Shown here in pieces: positions 55,659 through 64,000 of a stretch of 64,000 bases of DNA; the stretch's first letter is position 1; every line of letters begins with the position of its first letter. Origin of the DNA: Auriscalpium vulgare (taxonomy: Eukaryota; Basidiomycota; Agaricomycetes; Russulales; Auriscalpiaceae); the NCBI GenBank assembly GCA_019915015.1, contig JAHBBC010000003.1, positions 310,001-374,000 on the forward strand, given 5' to 3'. The translations under genes and the position numbers were made by a program. The notes under the pieces are model-generated. The model had not been told where the DNA came from. It saw nothing but the letters and a program-made list of their open reading frames with translations, and did no database searches.

Positions 55659-58007
55659 TTACGCCGCGTACTCATCGGCGATGAGTTTTGCAGCTCTTTC
55701 GCCTACAATGTAGACAGGAAGCTGGGGATGTGCGGTGGGCGAGTACGGCTGAGAGTGCCGAGTCAATGAAAAGTTGGACACAGAGAAATCTATCAGGAGA
55801 CTTACAAACACGCTAGCGTCCGCAACCCGCAAGCTCTTGACGCCCTTCACCTTGAGCTTGGAATCGAGGACCCCGCGGTCTGAGCCTAGGGCAGCGATTG
55901 AGAGGGAAGCTGGAATGGCCATCAGACAATGCTTTGGAATAATTGCTTATGCGACTCACAAGTCGGGTGCCAGACAGAGACTCGACGGGCGTTAGATTCG
56001 AGCCAGATGATAACGACATGAGCTACTCACTCGTGTTCGCACGGACATACGCAATCAATTCTTCGTCCGTATGCGCCTCAGCCAATCCGCCCCACTCTTC
56101 GATTATGTAGTCTTTAAAGGCAGGCGCCGCCACCAATTTCCGCGCCATCTTCACAGCTACCAAGTTACCCATGAGCATTGCGAAGTGACCAGGCTTCGCA
56201 TGCGCACCTTCGACCGACATCAAGACATCATGCTCCTCCGCCAGATAATTAGGATTGACTGCAGGGTCCGCAAAAGGGTCGCTTGACTTCAGCGTGACAG
56301 AGCCCCGCGAGCTCGGAGATAGCACCACCGTGGCGATGGTCAGAAAGTTGCCGATGTCCGGTGTGGGCTCAATCACACCGATGAAGCCGTCGCCAAAGAG
56401 CAGCTCGATCTGCGGGGAGGTGGGACCCGACGACGAGTCCACGACGCCGGGCCTTGCCCACATCGGGTGGGACTCTGGGATGCGGAAGGATCCTATGGTC
56501 TGCGATATGGCGTTTGAAAGGGGGCCGGTCTGATTGGTGGCAAAAGCTTGCTGGGCAGCACCACCTACTTCTGGGTCTCGCTGTATAGAGTCCCATGTCA
56601 GGGGATTATTGACGAACCACTGTGAGCAAAACTCAGTTAGATGGCCACGAGTTTGGGGGAATGATCGCACGTGCCTTATTGAATATCATCGCATGGTCCT
56701 GGAAATTCTTGCCGATGTCCGGGTGGTGCTTTACGATTGGGATCGAAAGACTGTCCAGAGCTGCCTTGTCTCCGAGACCAGACAGTAGCAGAAGCTTGGG
56801 CGAACCGATTGCCCCGGCGGACACGATAACTTCCTTCGACGCCTTCGCTACATACCTCGGCGCTAAAACAGATGCGTCAGACAACGAAAAGTCCATGCCC
56901 AGTGCACTGCCCACCGTCTGTGCTTGCAGCAAATTCGACGCCGACTACAGCTGGATCAGAGCCTTCCGCCGTCGGCGCAAAAAGGAGCTTTGTAGCGTAG
57001 GCACCAGTGAGTATGTCTATGTTCTTTCGGCCGTCGGTCGTCTTGAGGTAGTTGTTGGAGCTGCTTCTGACGCCACCGCCGTGAGTAGCAGGAAGCCAGC
57101 CAAGACCAAGAGGATTTCCGGCGTTGATGTCTTTGACGAATGGGAATTCATCGGGAAGTTCTTGCGTTACTTTTTCATCGTCACGCGTGAGCACCCTCAC
57201 GCTGCCGTGCAATATTGAATGGAGCAAGTACCTTTAATAACTTTCTCGTGCACCAAGGTGGGGTCATTCGGGAGAGAGATTAGCAGTGGCCCGTTGTCGC
57301 CATGGACTTCAGGTTCATATTGCCCTGCGGTGTTGTGTCCATTCGTTGGTGGCACCCACTTTTCCACCTGCTCCGGATATGGTCAAACCCTGCGGCGCCG
57401 AAAGGCAAACTTGCACAGACCTTCTTTGCCAACGCAAGCGCAGACGTCCACGACCAGCCTTCATCTCCCGTCAACCGTGCGATACGATCCCAGTCGTCGA
57501 CAGGACCGCGAGTGCAGAACATGAAGTTAATCTGAAACGCTGCTAAGCTCACTTATCGTTATCGTCAATTAGAGCACACACCGATGAGGTGCCGCCCAGG
57601 ATCTTGCCTGTGGGTAGCTTGAGCTTCTGGCCAGACAAGCCGCTTTGAGGCTCAATGACAGGAAGAAAATTATACTCCTTGTCCGCGGAAGCTTGGGACG
57701 CCAGCAGGGGCACGATGGTCTCGAGGATCCCGTCAGACCTGACTTCCATGACCGGTTAGATACGTTGGCAAGATCTAAGAACGGCGCTTGCTTTCCGCCT
57801 GCCTCCAGCAAGAGGACTTTGAAATTGGGATTCTCAGAGAGACGGGAAGCGACGACGGCACCTGCCGTTCCAGCTAACGACCATTATCGATGGATTGGTG
57901 GGTAAACTCAGTAAAAACATGAGAGAGCGAGGAAGTAGCGGCGCACCTCCAACAACAATGAAGTCGTATTCCTTCTGTCCGGCAGCTGCGAAGTCAAGCG
58001 TCGACAT
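55659..58007 (-). CDS. GMC (AA3_2-type) flavin oxidoreductase
   Basis: This second GMC oxidoreductase looks intact. It starts MSTLDFAAAGQKEYDFIVVG at 58007, with no clear signal peptide, and an intron then joins GTAGAVVASRLSENPNFKVL and LLEAGGKQAPF. Further motifs are KLKLPTGKILGGTSSVCALI, FCTRGPVDDWDRIA and GDEGWSWTSALALAKK. Next come GNPLGLGWLPATHGGGVRSS, KEVIVSAGAIGSPKLLLLSG, IGKNFQDHAMIFNKA, SPSSRGSVTLKSSDPFADPA and NPNYLAEEHDVL. The catalytic region is SVWHP, split by an intron, followed by VKGVKSLRVADASVF and AHPQLPVYIVGERAAKLIAD. About ten introns are present. The family includes aryl-alcohol oxidase and related lignocellulose-active enzymes. The lack of an obvious secretion signal suggests an intracellular member or an unrecognised upstream exon. 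The exact substrate is unknown. Confidence 0.85.
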
Positions 58008-58730
58008 GATTGAAACTTGTGTCGATCCCTGCAGGCATCATCTATGAGACTTTATGGAACTGGGCTCCGACGGAGGCAGATTCAACGGAGTTGCCGATGG
58101 AGAAGGGCGATGTCGGGGGAACTAGAGCCCGAGCCCATGCCCGCACGCCGCTGCCGACCAGCGCGCGAACAGCGCCTTAGCACACGAAGCCAAAGAACGT
58201 TTTAATGATGTGGCGAAGGAGTAGATGAGACAGCCGTGGTACGTACCCCTGCTCCGTACAGCCGCGGGCGGTCAAGCATGGGTCCGCCGTGGTCGTCTTA
58301 CCAACGCAGTGACGAACGCGTGCTGCTATGTTTCTGGAATGGTACCGAGTGATATCCAGCAGGGCCGACTCGGAGGAAGCATACAGACGGGCCGCACGAG
58401 GGGCGAAAGCAACTGAGGGTAGCTGTCGGTGTCACGGTTACTAGTAGCGAGTTGTCGGATCGTCTCCCCGAGTGCTTTCCTTCGCATTTGCTGAAGCTGC
58501 ACACCAAACCCAAGGTGCATGAATACGTTAGTCTCTGCAGAGGCCAACATAGCCAAGGCTGCACCCGATGACCGAGGCAGTTGTCTGAAAGTAATTATCG
58601 AAGCAGGTGCCAGAGATGTAGGACATTATTGAATTACGGTGAACCACAGATTCTATTTTACGTTCATAACCCCCCAACCCTGAGCACGGTGCCCGAGCTG
58701 TGAATCTTGCCTTGGCATACTGCGCACGCC
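58008..58730. other. Intergenic region, no gene recognised
   Basis: This lies between the start of the GMC gene (leftward) and the stop of the URC1-like gene (leftward). The open frames have no motif. It should contain the GMC promoter. Confidence 0.45.
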
Positions 58731-60750
58731 TTAGTGCTCCGTCTCCTCCCAGGTACGGCCGACGGTTTTCACGAGGTCGGCCTCGGTGATGGGCTTGCCG
58801 CTTGTAAAATACCCTGCAGCAATCTTTGCGTCTATTTCTACGCGGGAGTCCATGGGGATCAGATGGGCTAACAGGCGACGCATTAGCGAAGGATGTGTCT
58901 CTCAAGGCAAGAGAAAACATGCCAGGGATATCGTAGCGCTTCAGAATGGGAATGCCTGACTGGACAATTGCGTTATATTTCCTGTGGCCTGCGATAAGCG
59001 TATGAAGTATCTCCGGAAGTAGAGAGATGTACATGTCACTCATCGAAATCATGTTGTCTATCTTCTTGATACCAAGCCAGTGAAGGACGTCTGGCATCAG
59101 AGCCTGGAAGCGCATGTCCTTGACACCTGCGATGAGTTCGGTCGCGCGGAAGTACTTGTCCGCGGAGTCACCGCCACGCTTGCGCAGGTTGTACACTAAG
59201 TATCTGAGACCGGCTCGAGTCAGTCAAGAGGTCAGGGACTTAAAAGGTGCCTGACTTGGTGACTTCACCGAGAGCACGTCCCTCTTTCCGGAAGTAGACC
59301 ACGACACCAACGCCGCCCAGCTGAGCGGTGCGGATGCACTCTTCGATAGCGAACGTTAGGTATGGTTTGCAGGTGCAAATGTCCGAGCCAAAGACGTCGG
59401 AGCCATTACCTGTCGTGGAGGAGATGTAGGTAAAGGATATACAGGATAGGCATCATACTGCTACGCACATTCGTCGTGCACCCGCAAGGTAAGTTCGACG
59501 GTTGCGTCGGGGATCAGTGCTGGATTTCCAACTGAGGAAGATCCTCAGCGAATGGTAGGAAGAAAGAAGACGAGACAAACAGATGTAGACCGTCAAGCCC
59601 CCGATGGGCGGTAGGAATATCTTAATGTCCGGGCGGGTGATCAACTCCGGATACATGCCCCCGGTATCCTCAAACAGCGCGCGGCGCAACAGGCTCTCCG
59701 AACTACAAGCAGAGCAATCAGCACCTTTCTTGAAGCAGAAACGAGACGTCCTCACATGCCAAAGCGTTCCGCAACTCCCGGCAAGTACCACACCGGCTCA
59801 ACCGCGGCTTTGCTGATGTTGATCTCGACACCAGGGTCCGCCGGATTTTTCGACCCATCGGCATTCAGCAACGGCGCGCTCTTCAGCACAACGCGTCCGT
59901 CTACCTCAATATCGCCCCTGCGCGCTGCCTCGTCCAGTTCCGACATTTTCATGTGTGCCTTTGTCACGGCGATGCTCGGCCGAACGTCGAGGCCGGAATC
60001 CATCTCGGCGCGAAACACCTGGGGAGTGAGATGGCCCCAGGGGTCGAACGATACGATCTTGCCGGGATCAAACCAAGACGGTTGCGGCGGGATCGAGACG
60101 GGCGGCTCGGTCTGCGAATAATCGGGCTTGTGCGTCGGCATGAGCGTGCCCATGGCTATCGCGAGTGCGCGGTAGATGGAGTACGACCCCGAGTGCGCGC
60201 CGATCGCGTTGCGGTGTTTGATAGAAGACGGAAGACGTGAAGGAATAATCGGCCCGCGTTCTTTTGGCTCGGACGCACCCCATGTCAGAGGATGCGGCTT
60301 CACGCCGTGCTGGTCAGGATACGCTGAGATCCGACAATTGCCCATATAAGCCAGCGGAGCAGAATAGAAGAGAAGTACACACTTGTGAGTGTCACACGTC
60401 CAGGGTAAAGGAGCCGCTCGCGCTCTCTATCGGTCACGACCTTATCGCCAGACTTGTCATCGACAGGAGTGGCGGACGCTCCAGTAACGGGCGACGCAGT
60501 TGTCGGCACCTCCGTGGGTAGCGCAGAGAGCGGCGAGCGGCCCGGGCTAGACAGGCCATGGCTACTCGTCGGACGAAATGGTGGCGACGCGGGGTTCGTC
60601 AGGCCGTCCAACTGCAAAGAGACGTCGGCGGGATGGAGAGGCGATACAGGATACTCGGCGTACCTTTGCCTGCAACGCCTGCTGCGAAACCTGGAGATTT
60701 TCGAGTTGCTTGAGGATCTGTGTGAGAACTGCGCTGTCCATGCTGGCCAT
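58731..60750 (-). CDS. URC1: URC1-type GTP cyclohydrolase II-domain protein
   Basis: This is a GTP cyclohydrolase II-related protein with the extra N-terminal domain of the fungal Urc1 group, implicated in uracil catabolism by the URC pathway in yeasts. It starts MASMDSAVLTQILKQLENLQ at 60750, a coiled coil, then a Ser/Pro-rich region. The N-terminal GCH domain has GAHSGSYSIYRALAIAMGTL, IVSFDPWGHLTPQVFRAEMD and RPSIAVTKAHMKMSELDEAA. The cyclohydrolase core has PIGGLTVYICG-like, VELTLRVHDECNGSDVFGSD and ICTCKPYL, keeping the zinc cysteines C-x10-C-x-C. It then has VVVYFRKEGRALGEV and LGIKKIDNMISMSDMKYNAI. The C-terminus AHLIPMDSRVEID is joined over a GC-AG intron near 58870-58922 and ends TWEETEH at 58731. 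The biological role is inferred from Urc1. Confidence 0.82.
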
Positions 60751-61036
60751 CGTAGTATCGGATGAAGATGCGAGTCGGACACGCCGGTCAAGCAAGGCGC
60801 AGTCTCAGCGCCGCGTAGGCGCCGGGCGTGCCGCTTTCCTCACATGATCTGTGGGGTGTGGCACGTGCTCACCGAGCGCACGCCGCGCGGCGCGTTCGCC
60901 GTTCTCCATTCTGAGTTCTCCCTGCAGTCTGCTCCGCAGTCCGCGTCAGTAATGTGTTCGCCAGATAATACTAGTACTATGCTGCTAGATGATTGTAAGT
61001 GGGCCACATGTGTAGTATTTATTCCGAAGTAAGTGT

Positions 61037-64000
61037 TCACACCCATTCTTCATCTGGGTCTACAGCCCATGCGTCGTCACCTGCGTCTACTTCGGCTTCA
61101 GCAACCTCGGCAATGCGCTTTTCCAACGTAGCCGCAGCATCTTTCGCTGCCCTCGCGAGCATATCCTCCTCGCTCACATGAGCCTGTAGCTCCGCCTCGT
61201 ACCTACCCGCCTCCAACCCGTCCAAGTAGGCACAGCACACCCTCTTCTCATCATCCTCATACACCGCATAGTCAACCTCAATGGCGTGACGAGTTGCCAC
61301 AAATTCTAGCCACGATACGGGGCTCTCCACCGCCTTCAAAGCTGCAGTGGCCGCAGCGAGCTCCATGTCGGCTTCGGACGCGTCCCCACGCCGCAAGACC
61401 CGCACAACCTCTTGGCCATCCACACGTGCCACGCAGCTCAGCGTCCCATCACAGTCCTCAAAAACGACTTCGGTATTGAGCTTCCTCCGAGCTGCCCAGA
61501 TGCGGAGGAAAGACGGCGGGTGCTCAAGGAGCTCGATTGCCTGCTCGGCGACAGAGAATCTGACGTCCTCCTGACTGATGCGCCCGCGCCACTCATCTTC
61601 GACCCTCGCCACCTCGTACCCCTCCCAGACAGCCGTGCAAGATACTCGGCCATCCTTCCTCACGGAGGGCCCGCACTTGACCTTTTCGTGGCGCTTGCTC
61701 GCCCAGAGGTGAAGCCGTGATACGGGATGGGTCACGTCCATCTCCGTTTCCACTATGTGCTCCAGGATCTGCAGAAGTCCTAGTTTGCGCAGCACGCCGC
61801 GCACGACGTCCAGATCGCCGGAAGCGTCCACGAAGACCGCTCCAAGAATACTCTCGATCATGTCGCTCATGAACTTGGGTGCGCGGACCGAGGTCAGAGC
61901 TGCCCACGGATACACCTTCCCTTCCGCCAGTGCTGCCTCGATCCGTTCAGCACCAGACGGACGGCTCCAGCGTGCGAAAGTGATGTTCTGTTCATCCAGA
62001 ACTGGCACGCTAGAGTGAAGTAGGCACTGCCACAGGTACACTTGGTGCGTGCTTCCCTGCACGGTGACCTTCCCGCGAGACCACTTGGGCATGCCGGTTG
62101 CAGCCTCTGTCGATGCGCGCAGGCAAATCATCGCAAGAAAGTGGGCATTGACTACAGCAGTCTTGCGCAAATGTAGGTTCCCTGGGCTGTAGTCCTTCTC
62201 CGACAAGTGGAAGAGATAGTCGGTGACTATCATGTCCAGAACAGAGTCGCCGAGGAACTCCATCCGCTCGTAGGAGATCGTCTCCAAGTCGCTCTGGTAG
62301 CTGACATGGGTCAGTGCCTCAACAAGTAGACTCTTCTTCTGGAACGTGTATCCGATCATCGCTTCGACGGCTGAGAGCTGCATGGGGTAGTGATCTAAAT
62401 CAACAGCGCGCGACCGCATGGAATCAATGCGCTCCGGAAGTCGGCGCCATGGGATACCCAAGTCGAATACCCGGGCACACTCAATGCCCAGGTCAAATCC
62501 GCCATGGATGTATGCTGCACCGATCAGTGCTTCAACGACGTCCGCAAGGACTTTGGTTGATAGGTCGCCCTTTGTCTTAGCCTTTCGCTTCTCCTTCTCC
62601 GTCTTGGGAGACGCGTCGGGCCTCGTGCTTTCGTCATGGACGGATGTTTCGTCCACGCGAACGGTGCTGTGCCTGGGCTTCCACTTTTTCGGAGCATACA
62701 TGTCTCGGATGATCCAAGTGTACATTTGCAAGCGAATAGCAGCCTTCGCCAGACGGGCATTCGAGACTGAGTGGTCCTTGCGTCGGGCTAAGTAACCCTC
62801 GTGCCAGAGCGGGAACTCTGCCAAGAGCTGGATACTAACGACGTATTTTAGGACTGTGTCACCCAGCGTTTCCAGGCGCTGGTAATTGGAGCATTCCTGC
62901 GATACCGGGGCTGTCGTGGCAGCGAGGAGAAGGCGCAGTGGGATGCTCGACAGAGGCGTATTCGTGAAAAGCGTGTCACGCATGTCTATGACAGTGTTCG
63001 TCAAGGCCAGGGAGCGCAAGATAGAGGGAAGCCACAGGGCGAATTGCGCGTCTTGCGGAGAAATGAGACCAACGGATGTCGAGTCTTCAAGGAGCAGGAA
63101 TGGCTTTTGGCTGGAAGCTTCCAGCCCCTTCGAATCGACCGGCATCGGAAGTAGAAAGTTCCGCTTGACGAGGGTTTTCACCTCAAGCAAGGGATATGTG
63201 ATGACGACGTCACCGTCGTCTGGGGCGTAGCGCTCGCGCAGAGCCGTCTCCTCCCCATCAGAGACGGGACCAGTCCGCCAGCGCAGGAATTGGTATACCT
63301 TTCCAAAGCGTCCGGATGCCCCTACGATGAAAAGGTCGCTTTGACGTCCAAACTGCTTGAGAAACCACGTCGAGGGGGCAAAGAGTGAACGATACGGCGG
63401 CCGGTCTGTCTCCAGCTCAGCATCGTGTGCCTCGCGCCTGCGACGCCACTCCGAAGAGTAGTCGTCATCGGGAGGCAGGATAAGATGAAGGAAGTCCATG
63501 TCTTCCCATTTCATCCGGGGCCCATAGATGGGCCAGAGAGTTTCGCGTGTGTAGGCTCGTGCCCGGAAGAGCGTTTCCGCATCTAACGAGGCTGGGGAGC
63601 TCTGTGATACAACACGGACTTGTGTGAAAGGCCGCTCTCGGGAGTGCAGGACGGGCATGTCATCCTCTAAGAGAGGTGCAACCTTAGCTCTGCTGAGAAG
63701 CTCCATCCGCGGCATGCCCTCGATCAAAAGCTCGGTCGACCACCACAAGTCTTGGGAGTCCGATGGAACCCAGGGATCCAGCTGGCTTGTCACACGCGCA
63801 GTGCCGTCGCGCTTCTCCACCTCCTTCAACAAGTTCCGCACTTCATCCTCGAGCTCGGGCTCCAGAACGCTTGTCCAAGGGAGGAGATTCTCATTTAATA
63901 GGCCATGCTCGTACAAGGCCATGTACGCCTGGAACGCCACGTGCCGTTTCGCGGAGATCTTGGTACGGTGAAGGCAAGGAGTGCTGAAGGTGCGGAACGC
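61037..64000 (-). CDS. DCL: Dicer-like RNase III, C-terminal part (runs off window)
   Basis: The reading frame is open from the window edge to 61037 without an intron (about 985 residues). The N-terminal helicase lies outside. The visible part begins with the Dicer-dimer region (FQAYMALYEHGLLNENLLPW), then a PAZ-like region (about 63550-63150). RNase IIIa is at about 62950-62480 (YQRLETLGDTVLKYVVSIQL, LADVVEALIGAAYIHGG), and RNase IIIb at about 62350-61810 (YERMEFLGDSVLDMIVTDYL, MSDMIESILGAVFVDASGDL). Both catalytic E...GD and D...E sets are present, so both half-sites should cut. The last 225 residues hold three tandem dsRBD-like units (about 61720-61520, 61515-61315 and 61310-61100), each ending in an Ala-rich helix, and an acidic tail ending DPDEEWV. 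Dicer makes small RNAs from double-stranded RNA for gene silencing. The gene is partial only because of the window end. Confidence 0.92.
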   Translation of the reverse strand, partial: AFRTFSTPCLHRTKISAKRHVAFQAYMALYEHGLLNENLLPWTSVLEPELEDEVRNLLKEVEKRDGTARVTSQLDPWVPSDSQDLWWSTELLIEGMPRMELLSRAKVAPLLEDDMPVLHSRERPFTQVRVVSQSSPASLDAETLFRARAYTRETLWPIYGPRMKWEDMDFLHLILPPDDDYSSEWRRRREAHDAELETDRPPYRSLFAPSTWFLKQFGRQSDLFIVGASGRFGKVYQFLRWRTGPVSDGEETALRERYAPDDGDVVITYPLLEVKTLVKRNFLLPMPVDSKGLEASSQKPFLLLEDSTSVGLISPQDAQFALWLPSILRSLALTNTVIDMRDTLFTNTPLSSIPLRLLLAATTAPVSQECSNYQRLETLGDTVLKYVVSIQLLAEFPLWHEGYLARRKDHSVSNARLAKAAIRLQMYTWIIRDMYAPKKWKPRHSTVRVDETSVHDESTRPDASPKTEKEKRKAKTKGDLSTKVLADVVEALIGAAYIHGGFDLGIECARVFDLGIPWRRLPERIDSMRSRAVDLDHYPMQLSAVEAMIGYTFQKKSLLVEALTHVSYQSDLETISYERMEFLGDSVLDMIVTDYLFHLSEKDYSPGNLHLRKTAVVNAHFLAMICLRASTEAATGMPKWSRGKVTVQGSTHQVYLWQCLLHSSVPVLDEQNITFARWSRPSGAERIEAALAEGKVYPWAALTSVRAPKFMSDMIESILGAVFVDASGDLDVVRGVLRKLGLLQILEHIVETEMDVTHPVSRLHLWASKRHEKVKCGPSVRKDGRVSCTAVWEGYEVARVEDEWRGRISQEDVRFSVAEQAIELLEHPPSFLRIWAARRKLNTEVVFEDCDGTLSCVARVDGQEVVRVLRRGDASEADMELAAATAALKAVESPVSWLEFVATRHAIEVDYAVYEDDEKRVCCAYLDGLEAGRYEAELQAHVSEEDMLARAAKDAAATLEKRIAEVAEAEVDAGDDAWAVDPDEEWV

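Noticed and set aside
61037..63940. GTG-initiated complete gene reading for the Dicer-like protein
   Set aside because: The frame stays open to the window edge and the Dicer dimerisation domain would be preceded by helicase; the start is an artefact of the window boundary.
1..64000. CRISPR array, bacterial operon or phage content
   Set aside because: All genes are spliced and of fungal families; the only tandem array is a coding minisatellite without spacers.

Overview
This 64-kb window is nuclear DNA of a filamentous basidiomycete fungus, most likely a wood-decaying agaricomycete of polypore type. The evidence is a dense gene layout with very short introns (about 45-65 bp, GT...AG), a GC-rich coding style, a secreted GH131 glucanase with a fungal CBM1 cellulose-binding tail, two GMC (AA3-type) oxidoreductases, a Dicer-like protein and a TORC2 RICTOR protein. 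Genus and species cannot be read from the sequence. About 24 protein-coding loci are supported. No rRNA, convincing tRNA or CRISPR was seen.

Layout. 0-13 kb: MSH5 (meiotic MutS homologue), mitochondrial phosphate carrier, SWI5 recombination mediator, an RCC1-repeat protein, an alpha/gamma-adaptin-binding p34 (AAGAB) protein and an AGC-like kinase. 13-25 kb: RICTOR, complex I subunit NDUFS4 and a CSC1/OSCA-type channel. 25-33 kb: GH131-CBM1, a RasGEF with an N-terminal minisatellite, a degenerate inverted fragment of EAF7, the intact EAF7 gene and a small secreted protein. 33-40 kb: MPDU1, eIF3e, D-lactate dehydrogenase and a BEM46-like hydrolase. 40-50 kb: a disturbed region in which a GMC oxidoreductase and one of two tandem seven-transmembrane genes are each split by a copy of the same 1.85-kb DNA transposon. 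50-64 kb: TAH18, ATG7, a second GMC oxidoreductase, a URC1-type GTP cyclohydrolase II protein and the C-terminal part of a Dicer-like protein running off the window.

The most notable structure is the transposon pair at 42114-43971 and 47719-49569. Both have the terminal inverted repeat TAGTGCTGCC, GGTTC-rich subterminal arrays and perfect 8-bp target duplications (ACTTGCAC and GATCTACC). They lie in opposite orientation 3.75 kb apart around one intact seven-transmembrane gene. These are the hallmarks of a non-autonomous hAT element. The second unusual item is an inverted partial duplicate of EAF7, including the 3' end of its intron, lying just upstream of the TATA box of the RasGEF gene.

Most genes are unlinked housekeeping functions, often in tight head-to-head pairs: RCC1/AAGAB, RICTOR/NDUFS4, MPDU1/eIF3e, DLD1/hydrolase and TAH18/ATG7. 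Exon joins were done by eye, so CDS limits give the outer start and stop and internal introns are approximate unless stated.
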